Shown in pieces: positions 1 to 5,630 of a stretch of DNA of 6,960 nucleotides. The notes under the pieces were generated by a model. That model did not search any database. It was not told where the DNA came from and saw only the letters and a program-made list of their open reading frames with translations. Each line of letters starts with the position of its first letter. Within the stretch, counting starts at the first letter, position 1. A program made the translations under genes and the position numbers. The stretch is from positions 1 through 6,960 of the forward strand of contig JAFCZI010000128.1 of NCBI GenBank assembly GCA_019314425.1. The letters are read 5' to 3'. The stretch is from Deltaproteobacteria bacterium. GTDB taxonomy: Bacteria; Desulfobacterota; DSM-4660; Desulfatiglandales; Desulfatiglandaceae.

Positions 1-177
1 CTCATTGAAGCCCGCAACATTCAGATCATTCCCTTTGTGGCGGGCCGGGTCGACGAGGTCATCGATGCGTATTTGAGAAATACCCTTTGTCATAAGAAAT
101 TTCGAATGCCGGGATGTGGCGGTAGACAACAAAAGTTAAAACTGAGGAGGGATAGACATGAAAATTGCAGTGAGTAG
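1..177 (+). CDS. DIMC (NifX/NifB-type) cluster-binding protein, 3' end only
   Basis: This is the C-terminal 58 codons of a gene that begins before the window. Reading frame 1 from base 1 gives a segment with IIPFVAGRVDEVIDAYLRN followed by FRMPGCGG. The pattern of a hydrophobic strand, then V-x-E-V-x-x-A-Y-L, then RF-RMPGC is how many short dinitrogenase iron-molybdenum cofactor (DIMC) family proteins end. Such proteins bind or carry metal-sulfur clusters. After the Gly-Cys-Gly-Gly end comes an unusual basic tail of about 18 residues (rich in Gln, Lys and Arg), which reads through the Shine-Dalgarno site of the next gene and stops at TAG 175-177. The gene therefore overlaps its neighbour by 20 bases, consistent with translational coupling in the same operon. 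The family call rests on a short fragment. Confidence 0.6.
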   Translation, partial: LIEARNIQIIPFVAGRVDEVIDAYLRNTLCHKKFRMPGCGGRQQKLKLRRDRHENCSE

Positions 178-694
178 TAGCGGCAACAATTTGGATTCTC
201 AAATCGATCCGCGCTTCGGACGGTGCGCTTATTTTTTGATCGTGGATACAGAAAATATGAATGTTGAGGCGTTTGACAATGAAAGTATCTCACTGGGCGG
301 CGGCGCCGGCATACAAGCAGCCCAGTTTGTGGCTTCCAAAGGCGCAAAAGCCATTCTAACCGGAAATGTGGGCCCCAACGCGGTGAAAACGCTTGGTGCG
401 GCAGGGGTAGAAATTTTCGTGGGGCAAAATGGAACCGTCAGGGAGGCCCTCGAGAGATACAACAGGGGGGATTTGCAGTCAACCGGTGCACCCAATGTGG
501 CCGATCACCACGGCATGGGTGGTGGTGGCGGCGGCGGAGGTCGCGGCATGGGTGGTGGCGGCGGAGGTCGCGGTATGGGTGGTACACCTCAAGGGACAGT
601 GTCTCAGTCCGCCCCCATGTCCAGGGAGGAAAAATTGAAACGTCTGAAAGACCAAGTCAATCAGTTGCAGGAGCAGATAAAGGCCATTGAATAG
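158..694 (+). CDS. DIMC-family (ORP-like) protein with Gly-rich linker and coiled-coil tail
   Basis: The protein has 178 residues. Residues 1-108 form a NifX/ORP-type DIMC domain: MKIAVSS opening strand, PRFGRC at 18-23, a GGGAGIQAA turn at 47-55, a conserved AILTGNVGPNA stretch at 65-75, and REALERY near 95-101. Members of this family bind FeMo-co precursors or, in Desulfovibrio ORP, a Mo-Cu sulfide cluster. Residues 119-142 are almost only Gly with Arg and Met (GMGGG/GRGMGG units). Residues 154-178 form a short amphipathic helix with hydrophobic positions L160, L163, V167, L170, I174, I177 in perfect 3-4 heptad spacing, so probably a coiled coil for oligomerisation. The start is well set by GAGGAGGG at 144-151 just before ATG 158. 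It sits between another DIMC gene and the Mrp-DIMC fusion. Which metal it carries cannot be read from the sequence. Confidence 0.85.
   Translation: MKIAVSSSGNNLDSQIDPRFGRCAYFLIVDTENMNVEAFDNESISLGGGAGIQAAQFVASKGAKAILTGNVGPNAVKTLGAAGVEIFVGQNGTVREALERYNRGDLQSTGAPNVADHHGMGGGGGGGGRGMGGGGGGRGMGGTPQGTVSQSAPMSREEKLKRLKDQVNQLQEQIKAIE
512..583 (+). repeat. in-frame tandem repeat coding the Gly-rich linker
   Basis: Two copies of a GC-rich unit, 512-544 (33 bp) and 545-571 (27 bp), both begin GGCATGGGTGGTGG and end GGCGGAGGTCGC. They are followed by a 12-bp partial third copy at 572-583 (GGTATGGGTGGT). Each unit encodes G-M-G(n)-R. Lengths are multiples of three, so unit gain or loss keeps the frame and changes only linker length. 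The copies differ in the number of Gly codons, which is what slippage would produce. Confidence 0.85.
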
Positions 695-736
695 AAACGC
701 TTTAATGCGTATAAAAATACCGGAGGTTCACAATTT

Positions 737-1969
737 ATGGCAAAGGAAAATTTAAGCCAACAGGATCAGCATAAAATACAGGATGTTGTGATCAAAGAAA
801 GTCTGAACCGAATCAAACATAAAATCCTTGTGATGAGCGGTAAGGGAGGCGTTGGGAAAAGCAGTGTCGCGGCCTATCTGTCCGTGGCTTTAGCCAAGCG
901 GGGATATAGGGTGGGGCTTATGGATGTGGATCTTCACGGACCCAGCATCCCGCGTATGCTGGGCCTCAAGGGAAATATGGGACAGAGCGCAACCAACGGA
1001 AAGGCGCTCCCCGTCAATTACCTTCCCAATATGGAAGTGATTTCTATTGAACCTCTTCTGGGGGACAACAAGGATGCCGCCACCATCTGGCGGGGGCCCC
1101 TCAAGATTGGAGTGATTCGGCAGTTTATATCCGATATAGAGTGGAATGATCTGGATTACATGATTATCGACTCGCCACCGGGCACCGGAGATGAACCCCT
1201 GACCGTGGCTCAGACCATTCCCGACGCGTTGGCCCTGATTGTGACAACACCTCAGGAGGTTTCTTTGGCGGATGTACGAAAATCCATCAATTTCTGCCGC
1301 CAGGTCAACATGGAAATCCTGGGCCTTGTTGAAAATATGAGCGGCCTGACATGTCCGCACTGCGGCAAAATCATTGAGCTGTTCAAAACTCATGGTGGTA
1401 TGCTGACCGCAAAAAAAGAAGGCCTTACTTTTTTGGGAACGCTCCCCCTTGAGCCCCGAATTGTCATGGACAGCGACGTCGGGGATGTGGGGTTCCTGGA
1501 TGACGGCGAACTCCCCATCGCACAGGAATTCAATAAAATGGTGGATAAGATCGTTCAGTTGAACGAGAATAGGGCAAAAGCGATCCCGAAGGCGCCAACA
1601 GAGCTTCCGGTCATTAAAAAAGGCGCTGATGATGCTAAAATACTGGTTGTACCCGTGAGCGATGGAAAGTTATCGGCTCATTTCGGACATTGCGACCACT
1701 TTGCATTTATCGAAACTCAAAATGGAAAGATCGTGAAAACGGAAACGCGTAATCCACCGGCCCATGAACCGGGAGTATTGCCGCAGTGGCTTTACGAACA
1801 GGGAGCGAATGTAGCGATTGTGGGCGGGATGGGCGAAACGGCTCAGCAGCTTTTGCGCGGTAATGGCATCGAGGTTATTATAGGCGCACCCATGGATTCT
1901 CCGGAGTCGCTGGCAAACCAGTATCTCACCAATAATCTGATATCGGGTGAAAATAGCTGTGATCATTGA
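737..1969 (+). CDS. Mrp/NBP35-type ATPase fused to a C-terminal DIMC domain (MrpORP-like)
   Basis: The protein has 410 residues in two parts. Residues about 27-280 are a Mrp/ApbC/NBP35 P-loop ATPase: deviant Walker A GKGGVGKS at 35-42, MDVDLHGPSIPRMLG at 62-76, DSPPGTGDE at 145-153, and the paired CPHC (C206, C209) after VENMSGL, which in Mrp proteins holds a 4Fe-4S cluster bridged across the dimer. Residues about 300-400 are a DIMC domain (ILVVPVSDG, HFGHCDHF at 315-322, VAIVGGMGE at 359-367), joined by a Lys/Pro-rich linker. The N-terminal four-Cys ferredoxin motif of eukaryotic Nbp35 is absent. The same fusion is known in Desulfovibrio as MrpORP, a partner of the orange protein, with cytosolic Fe-S carrier function. 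ATG 737 follows CGGAGG at 721-726. The DIMC fusion suggests the ATPase loads or unloads clusters on this domain or on the neighbouring DIMC proteins. Confidence 0.92.
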   Translation: MAKENLSQQDQHKIQDVVIKESLNRIKHKILVMSGKGGVGKSSVAAYLSVALAKRGYRVGLMDVDLHGPSIPRMLGLKGNMGQSATNGKALPVNYLPNMEVISIEPLLGDNKDAATIWRGPLKIGVIRQFISDIEWNDLDYMIIDSPPGTGDEPLTVAQTIPDALALIVTTPQEVSLADVRKSINFCRQVNMEILGLVENMSGLTCPHCGKIIELFKTHGGMLTAKKEGLTFLGTLPLEPRIVMDSDVGDVGFLDDGELPIAQEFNKMVDKIVQLNENRAKAIPKAPTELPVIKKGADDAKILVVPVSDGKLSAHFGHCDHFAFIETQNGKIVKTETRNPPAHEPGVLPQWLYEQGANVAIVGGMGETAQQLLRGNGIEVIIGAPMDSPESLANQYLTNNLISGENSCDH

Positions 1970-2019
1970 TTACGGGGCCCTTCAGTGATGGGTTTCCATG
2001 CAGGGAGAAAAAGGAACGG

Positions 2020-2475
2020 ATGGGCGACAAACTAGATGACTTCATAGACGGACTGCAAAACCAGATTTTTCAGGAAACCCGAACCGCCTATGGAGATCTC
2101 GCTTTTGAACGCTGGCAAAACCTCCTGTATATGGGCGCTATGGATAAGCCTGACGGATATGCGCGGATTACCGGTTCATGCGGGGATACCATGAAAATTT
2201 TTTTGAAGTTTGCAAAAGACCATGTTCAAAAAGCTTCATTTCAAACCGATGGGTGTGGTACAAGCGCCGTATGCGGATCGTTTGCTGCAGAAATGGCGCT
2301 TGACAAAACTCCGGATGATCTGGTGGAAGTTACCGGCGAAAAAATTCTTGAAATTCTGGGCGGTTTCCCCAAAGAAGATGAACACTGCGCTTTCCTGGCA
2401 GCAGAAACCCTTCAGGAAGCTCTCAATGATTACATGATGAAACTGAGAGCCGACAACCAAAGGAGAACGGAATGA
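2020..2475 (+). CDS. IscU/NifU N-terminal-like iron-sulfur cluster scaffold
   Basis: The product is 151 residues with ATG at 2020, preceded by AAGGAA at 2011-2016. The frame is open back to a TTG at 1966, but those 18 extra codons look non-conserved and would overlap the mrp stop, so I prefer 2020. The IscU ligand set is visible: GSCGD (C54, D56, matching the Cys-Gly-Asp of IscU), DGCGTS (C79) and EHCAFLA (H122, C123, matching the His-Cys pair). An additional Cys, C85, follows in SAVCGS. The LPPVK motif that IscU uses to bind the HscA chaperone is missing (GGFPKEDEHC in its place), so this is a specialised scaffold rather than housekeeping IscU. It overlaps the next gene by ATGA, a sign of translational coupling. 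It likely assembles Fe-S clusters for the Mrp and MinD-ferredoxin neighbours. Confidence 0.85.
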   Translation: MGDKLDDFIDGLQNQIFQETRTAYGDLAFERWQNLLYMGAMDKPDGYARITGSCGDTMKIFLKFAKDHVQKASFQTDGCGTSAVCGSFAAEMALDKTPDDLVEVTGEKILEILGGFPKEDEHCAFLAAETLQEALNDYMMKLRADNQRRTE

Positions 2476-3308
2476 TTATCAGTATAGCAAGTGGAAAGGG
2501 CGGTACGGGAAAGACAACCGTAGCCACCAATCTGGCGGTTTCCCTTGATTTCGCAGTCCAGATCCTGGACTGCGACGTGGAAGAACCCAATGCCCACCTC
2601 TTCATCAAACCCCATATGGAAGAAACCCGGACCATCACCACCCCGGTACCGGAGGTGGACATGGAAAAATGCAACCTTTGCGGGAAATGTGGTGAAATTT
2701 GTCAGTTCAGAGCCATCCTGGTCATTGGGGAGACCGTGCTGCCCTTTGTTGAGATGTGTCATAGCTGCGGCGGTTGTATGGAAGTCTGTCCCGAAAAGGC
2801 CATCACTGAGACAACGCGGGAGTTGGGCCGCATCGAAAAAGGGCATCGCAATGGTTTGGAGTTTATTCATGGAAAACTGAGGATAGGCGAAGCCATGTCC
2901 CCTCCGCTAATTAAAAGCGTACGGCAATACACACGTTCTGACATGCTGACCATCATCGACGCTCCTCCGGGAACATCATGCCCCGTGATTGCGTCCATGA
3001 AAGGCGCGGATTTTGTGTTGCTGGTAACCGAACCCACGCCTTTCGGTCTCCATGATTTGAAATTGGCTGTGGGGGCCGTCCGAATTCTCGGCATTCCCTG
3101 CGGGCTGGTCATCAACCGATCGGATATGGGGGATGATCGGGTTCTGGATTATGCCAAAACGGAAAGCATTCCGGTTTTGATGGAGATTCCCTTTGACCGA
3201 AAGATTGCCGAGGCGTACTCAAGGGGCGACATGATTGTGGAAGCCATGCCGGAATGGAAAGAAAAATTTGTCCAATTGTACCACGATATTGACCGAATCG
3301 CAGGGTGA
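2472..3308 (+). CDS. MinD-superfamily P-loop ATPase with inserted 2x[4Fe-4S] ferredoxin domain (first of pair)
   Basis: The protein has 278 residues. The deviant Walker A, SGKGGTGKTT, lies at 7-16, the switch ILDCDVEEPN at 31-40, and IIDAPPGTSCPVI at 161-173. Inserted between is a bacterial-type ferredoxin segment with two complete sets: C67-x2-C70-x2-C73-x3-C77 and C96-x2-C99-x2-C102-x3-C106-Pro. This gives a soluble ATPase that can hold two 4Fe-4S clusters. Such proteins normally occur as adjacent pairs and are found in the ORP complex of Desulfovibrio. ATG 2472 overlaps the scaffold stop and has AAAGGAG at 2459-2465. There is no amphipathic C-terminal membrane-targeting helix like that of true MinD, so a septum-placement role should not be assumed. 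Probable role: ATP-driven electron or cluster transfer to the DIMC proteins. This is inferred from context. Confidence 0.9.
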   Translation: MIISIASGKGGTGKTTVATNLAVSLDFAVQILDCDVEEPNAHLFIKPHMEETRTITTPVPEVDMEKCNLCGKCGEICQFRAILVIGETVLPFVEMCHSCGGCMEVCPEKAITETTRELGRIEKGHRNGLEFIHGKLRIGEAMSPPLIKSVRQYTRSDMLTIIDAPPGTSCPVIASMKGADFVLLVTEPTPFGLHDLKLAVGAVRILGIPCGLVINRSDMGDDRVLDYAKTESIPVLMEIPFDRKIAEAYSRGDMIVEAMPEWKEKFVQLYHDIDRIAG

Positions 3309-3322
3309 AAAAGGAGCGTTTC

Positions 3323-4183
3323 ATGAAAGAATTAGTCATTATAAGCGGCAAGGGAGGAACGGGAAAGACCAGTGTTATTTCGGCGTTTGCTTCCCTTGCC
3401 GAAAGTAAGGTGCTTTGCGATGCGGATGTGGATGCAGCGGATCTTCATCTGATTATGGCCCCGGAAATAAAGGAACGCCATGATTTTGACTCTGGAAACA
3501 CCGCCAAAATCGATCCGGATAAATGTACCCAGTGCGACCTGTGCCGGGACTTGTGCCGATGGGATGCCATCAGCGAAGATTATGTGGTGGACGAAATGGA
3601 ATGCGAGGGCTGTGGTGTTTGTTATTATTTCTGTCCTGAAAAAGCCATAGAGTTCCCCATCAACACCTGCGGTGAGTGGTTTATCTCCGATACGCGTTTC
3701 GGTCCCATGGCCCATGCCAGACTGGGACTGGCCGAAGAGAACTCCGGAAAACTGGTGGCGCTGATTCGCAAGGAAGGAAGGGAACTGGCCGAAAAAATGA
3801 ACCTGGATTTGCTGCTTACGGACGGCCCTCCCGGTGTGGGATGCCCGGTAATTGCGTCCCTGGGCGGGGCCTCTGCCGTCTTGATCGTGGCCGAGCCCAC
3901 GATTTCGGGCAAACATGACATGGAAAGGGTGTCGGAACTGGCCGCATTTTTCAAGGTGCCGGCCATGCTCTGCGTCAATAAATTCGATATCAACCCCGAG
4001 ATGGGAGAGGCCATTGAGGCCTTTGCGAAAGAAAAGAATATAAAGATTATGGGCCGTGTTCCGTTTGATCCTGCGTTTACCCACGCCATGGTCCAGGGAA
4101 AGACCATTGTTGAGTTTGATGCGCAGGGGGAGGGCTCCAGGGCTGTAAAAGCCGTCTGGGAACATTTGGCCAAAAACCTATAA
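3323..4183 (+). CDS. MinD-superfamily P-loop ATPase with inserted 2x[4Fe-4S] ferredoxin domain (second of pair)
   Basis: The protein has 286 residues from ATG 3323, chosen because AAGGAG (3311-3316) lies six bases upstream. A GTG at 3305 overlapping the previous stop would add six residues but has no good ribosome site. The layout parallels its neighbour: Walker A SGKGGTGKTS at 8-17, DADVDAADLHL at 33-43, ferredoxin motifs C68-x2-C71-x2-C74-x3-C78 and C94-x2-C97-x2-C100-x3-C104-Pro, then TDGPPGVGCPVIAS at 166-179 and a NKFD nucleotide-base motif at 219-222. It diverges clearly from the first copy in sequence, so the pair is an old duplication and probably acts as a heterodimer. The segment after the ferredoxin (GEWFISDTRFGPMAHARLG, 117-135) is typical of the family and contacts the partner or substrate in an unknown way. 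Confidence 0.9.
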   Translation: MKELVIISGKGGTGKTSVISAFASLAESKVLCDADVDAADLHLIMAPEIKERHDFDSGNTAKIDPDKCTQCDLCRDLCRWDAISEDYVVDEMECEGCGVCYYFCPEKAIEFPINTCGEWFISDTRFGPMAHARLGLAEENSGKLVALIRKEGRELAEKMNLDLLLTDGPPGVGCPVIASLGGASAVLIVAEPTISGKHDMERVSELAAFFKVPAMLCVNKFDINPEMGEAIEAFAKEKNIKIMGRVPFDPAFTHAMVQGKTIVEFDAQGEGSRAVKAVWEHLAKNL

Positions 4184-4245
4184 ATGCCACATGTTACAAA
4201 TGTGAGCGATAGATTCTCAGAATGAAATTGTAAGAATTTAATAGT

Positions 4246-4253
4246 GAGGAGGG
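4246..4253 (+). promoter_or_regulatory. strong ribosome binding site GAGGAGGG before the 79-residue gene
   Basis: GAGGAGGG lies seven bases before ATG 4261 and fixes that start. The leader closely copies the one before the DIMC gene at 158 (GAGGAGGG at 144-151, spacing six), including the following A-C/T-AGA. Upstream in the same 77-bp gap are two small perfect dyads: ATTCT-C-AGAAT at 4213-4223 and AAATT-N5-AATTT at 4225-4239. These could be operator half-sites or chance. Confidence 0.6.
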
Positions 4254-4260
4254 ACAGAAC

Positions 4261-4500
4261 ATGCCAAGAGGAGACGGAACAGGACCGGGAGGCCAGGGCG
4301 CTGGAACAGGTCGTGGAATGGGCGGCGGCCAGGGTGGACAGGGCAGAGGTGGTGGTGGAAAAGGCAGAGGCGGCGGCGGGGCCGGGCCGAGGGGGAACTG
4401 CGCCTGCCCCGATTGCGGTGAAAAGGTACCCCACCAGATGGGGACCCCCTGTTACGACCAGAGATGTCCCAAGTGCGGGGCAGCCATGACACGGGAATAG
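4261..4500 (+). CDS. small Gly-rich protein with DUF5320-like head and six-Cys zinc-ribbon-like tail
   Basis: The protein has 79 residues. It opens MPRGDGTGPGGQGAGTGRGM, which resembles the start of DUF5320 proteins (M-P-G-x-D-x-T-G-P-x-G-x-G-P-x-T-G-R-G). Residues 19-45 are Gly with Arg, Gln and Lys. The tail is a compact Cys module: C47, C49, C52, then C64, C69, C72. The CPDCGEKVP and RCPKCGAAM knuckles fit a rubredoxin- or zinc-ribbon-like metal site with two spare Cys. The Gly-rich part matches in style the linker of the DIMC protein at 158-694. The gene sits 77 bp after the second MinD-ferredoxin gene, probably the last of the operon. No catalytic function can be read. A metal-binding or scaffold accessory of the ORP-type complex is the inference. 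Confidence 0.75.
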   Translation: MPRGDGTGPGGQGAGTGRGMGGGQGGQGRGGGGKGRGGGGAGPRGNCACPDCGEKVPHQMGTPCYDQRCPKCGAAMTRE

Positions 4501-4602
4501 GACCGGTTTAAAGCCCATTGAAGCATTTTTTTTAAAAGGCGCCGGAAGAATTGATGCAGGGTTCTTTACTATTGCGGCATTTCCTGATAAGAAGGGTCTC
4601 GA

Positions 4603-4647
4603 TTCCGCCGAATTCCGGGCAGGATCGATAAAACCCCCGGGGCGGAA
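4603..4647 (+). other. bulged GC-rich hairpin in the 180-bp gap before the Lys-rich gene
   Basis: TTCCGCC at 4603-4609 pairs perfectly with GGCGGAA at 4641-4647, and CCGGG at 4615-4619 pairs with CCCGG at 4636-4640. The five bases 4610-4614 are bulged and the loop is 4620-4635. No T-run follows, so it is not a standard intrinsic terminator. It could be a leader structure for the gene at 4681 or an RNA-processing site. A T8 run at 4527-4534 lies in the same gap without a convincing stem before it. I saw no other gene between 4501 and 4680. Confidence 0.4.
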
Positions 4648-4680
4648 ACCATTACCGTAAAGAAAGGATGAAACCAAACC

Positions 4681-5013
4681 ATGGCATCAAAAGACAAGGA
4701 ATCAAGGGTGGCTCAAATGGGCTACTGGGAAGAACAGTTGAAGCAGCGGCTTGCCCTGCTGGCTGAAAAAGGCGTTGCATCTGAAAAAATCACCAAGGAC
4801 ACCGAGATCAAAAAACTCCGCGCCAAAATGAGGGAAACCCGCGATCGGCTCGGGGCCATCGAGGAAAAAGAAAAAAAGCTGGAGGAAATGGACAAAGCCA
4901 GGGCTGAAAAAGCGGCCATGCCCAAGAAATCCAAAAAGAAGAAAAAGGAAGAGGAACCATCCGCTGAAAGCAAACGTCAGCAGAAAAAGAAGAAGAAGAA
5001 AAGCAAGGATTAA
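4681..5013 (+). CDS. hypothetical Lys/Glu-rich coiled-coil protein
   Basis: The product is 110 residues and I do not recognise the family. Residues about 14-78 are predominantly charged with regularly spaced Leu, Ile and Met (YWEEQLKQRLALLAEKG, KKLRAKMRETRDRLGAIEEKE), as expected of a long helix or coiled coil. From about residue 80 the protein is a disordered, very basic tail with runs KKSKKKKKEEE and QQKKKKKKSKD. A tail of this kind could bind nucleic acid or acidic partners, but that is inference only. The start ATG 4681 has AAAGGA at 4663-4668, a longish spacing of 12. A nearby ATG at 4668 is out of frame. The stop at 5011-5013 shares TTAA with the convergent gene. No signal peptide or Cys is present. 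The low-complexity tail is A-rich in DNA, but the upstream half has ordinary codon use, so I believe it is a real gene. Confidence 0.65.
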   Translation: MASKDKESRVAQMGYWEEQLKQRLALLAEKGVASEKITKDTEIKKLRAKMRETRDRLGAIEEKEKKLEEMDKARAEKAAMPKKSKKKKKEEEPSAESKRQQKKKKKKSKD

Positions 5014-5600
5014 TGAGCGCCTGGAATCTCCAGGCCCCTTTCAAAGCGTTCGGTTTCAGCCCCGTCCATTTTCATCAGGGATTCGGGGCTGAATTTTAAT
5101 TTTCTGAATAGCTTTTCTTCGACCTGACCACATAACCTGAAATTTAATTTAATTTTCCGGCAGAGTTCTGCCTGATCTCGTCCGTAACGTTTAAGGATAT
5201 AGCCCTCCCGCTCTTTAAGGGTAACGATCCTGTCGTGGTTGACCCGTTTATCCGCATAAAAAACCACTTCCTTTTCAGAATCGGCGCCATGTAAACGATA
5301 GTCCCTCAATCTAACGTGTTCTGCCACAATAGGGGCGATTTCATCGAGCCCGTTTTCAATGCAGATCTGTTCTCCAATTTTTGCGTGGTCCCGCCCGGAA
5401 TTCAATGACGGCGTTTTTCCGATATCGTGCAACAATGCGCCGACCGTTGTTTTTGAAACAGATATCTCCGGATTCACCTCCTGGAGCCCCCGGGCAATCA
5501 TCCGAGCGACCCTTGCCACAACCACCGAATGGGCTTTAATATGGGCAAGCATGTGGTATTTGTCCATGAAATGGTAGCATTCTCCTATTGACGGAATCAT
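5010..5600 (-). CDS. HDIG-type HD domain phosphohydrolase
   Basis: The protein has 196 residues from the ATG at 5600. An in-frame ATG at 5624 would add eight residues (MKKSKGKI) but its purine stretch is only two or three bases away. The ATG at 5600 has GAAGGG at a seven-base spacing, so I prefer it. HD-superfamily metal ligands are in order: H24 (IKAHSVVVARVA), H58-D59 in LLHDIGK, H72 (RDHAKIG), H95 (VAEHVRL) and D117 (FYADKRV). HDIG proteins are soluble metal-dependent phosphohydrolases acting on nucleotides or cyclic dinucleotides. The substrate here is unknown, and this stand-alone domain lacks the HD-GYP signature. The C-terminal third (about 130-196) is helical and charged with no recognised domain. 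It converges on the Lys-rich gene and diverges from the glycosyltransferase. Confidence 0.85.
   Translation of the reverse strand: MIPSIGECYHFMDKYHMLAHIKAHSVVVARVARMIARGLQEVNPEISVSKTTVGALLHDIGKTPSLNSGRDHAKIGEQICIENGLDEIAPIVAEHVRLRDYRLHGADSEKEVVFYADKRVNHDRIVTLKEREGYILKRYGRDQAELCRKIKLNFRLCGQVEEKLFRKLKFSPESLMKMDGAETERFERGLEIPGAH
5019..5040 (+). terminator. candidate terminator hairpin for the Lys-rich gene, inside the HD gene's 3' end
   Basis: GCCTGG at 5019-5024 and CCAGGC at 5030-5035 form a perfect six-base GC-rich stem with loop AATCT, starting five bases after the + strand stop. It is followed by CCCTTTC, a poor T-run. On the minus strand the same bases encode GLEIPG of the HD protein. It could end the + transcript weakly or simply be coding sequence. 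Confidence 0.35.
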
Positions 5601-5630
5601 GATTTTTCCCTTCGATTTTTTCATAACCTT

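Noticed and set aside
1..160. Sigma-54 promoter for the DIMC operon, as known for Desulfovibrio orp genes
   Set aside because: No TGGCAC-N5-TTGC type site was seen here or in the gaps. This stretch is the coding end of the upstream gene, so the operon promoter is probably outside the window.
2472..4183. MinD cell-division site-selection function for the two ATPases
   Set aside because: They share the P-loop fold, but have ferredoxin inserts, no MinC/MinE neighbours and no C-terminal membrane-targeting helix.
4162..4204. Inverted repeats near the end of the second MinD gene (ACATTTG/CAAATGT and CACAT/ATGTG) as a terminator
   Set aside because: Arms are short and A/T-rich, one loop is long, and no T-run follows. 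The next gene appears to belong to the same operon.
4244..4492. Alternative + and - frames of about 80 codons over the Gly-rich small gene
   Set aside because: GC-rich Gly codons keep other frames open. Only the 4261 frame has a strong ribosome site, a DUF5320-like head and the Cys knuckles.
1..4500. Nitrogenase (nif) cluster
   Set aside because: DIMC and NifU-like domains alone do not show nitrogen fixation. There are no nifHDK, nifB radical-SAM or nifEN genes here, and the set matches the ORP complex better.
3332..4677. Long minus-strand open frames (277 and 350 codons) opposite the second MinD-ferredoxin gene
   Set aside because: They are antisense to a gene with intact Walker A and ferredoxin motifs, have no recognisable domain, and arise from codon bias.
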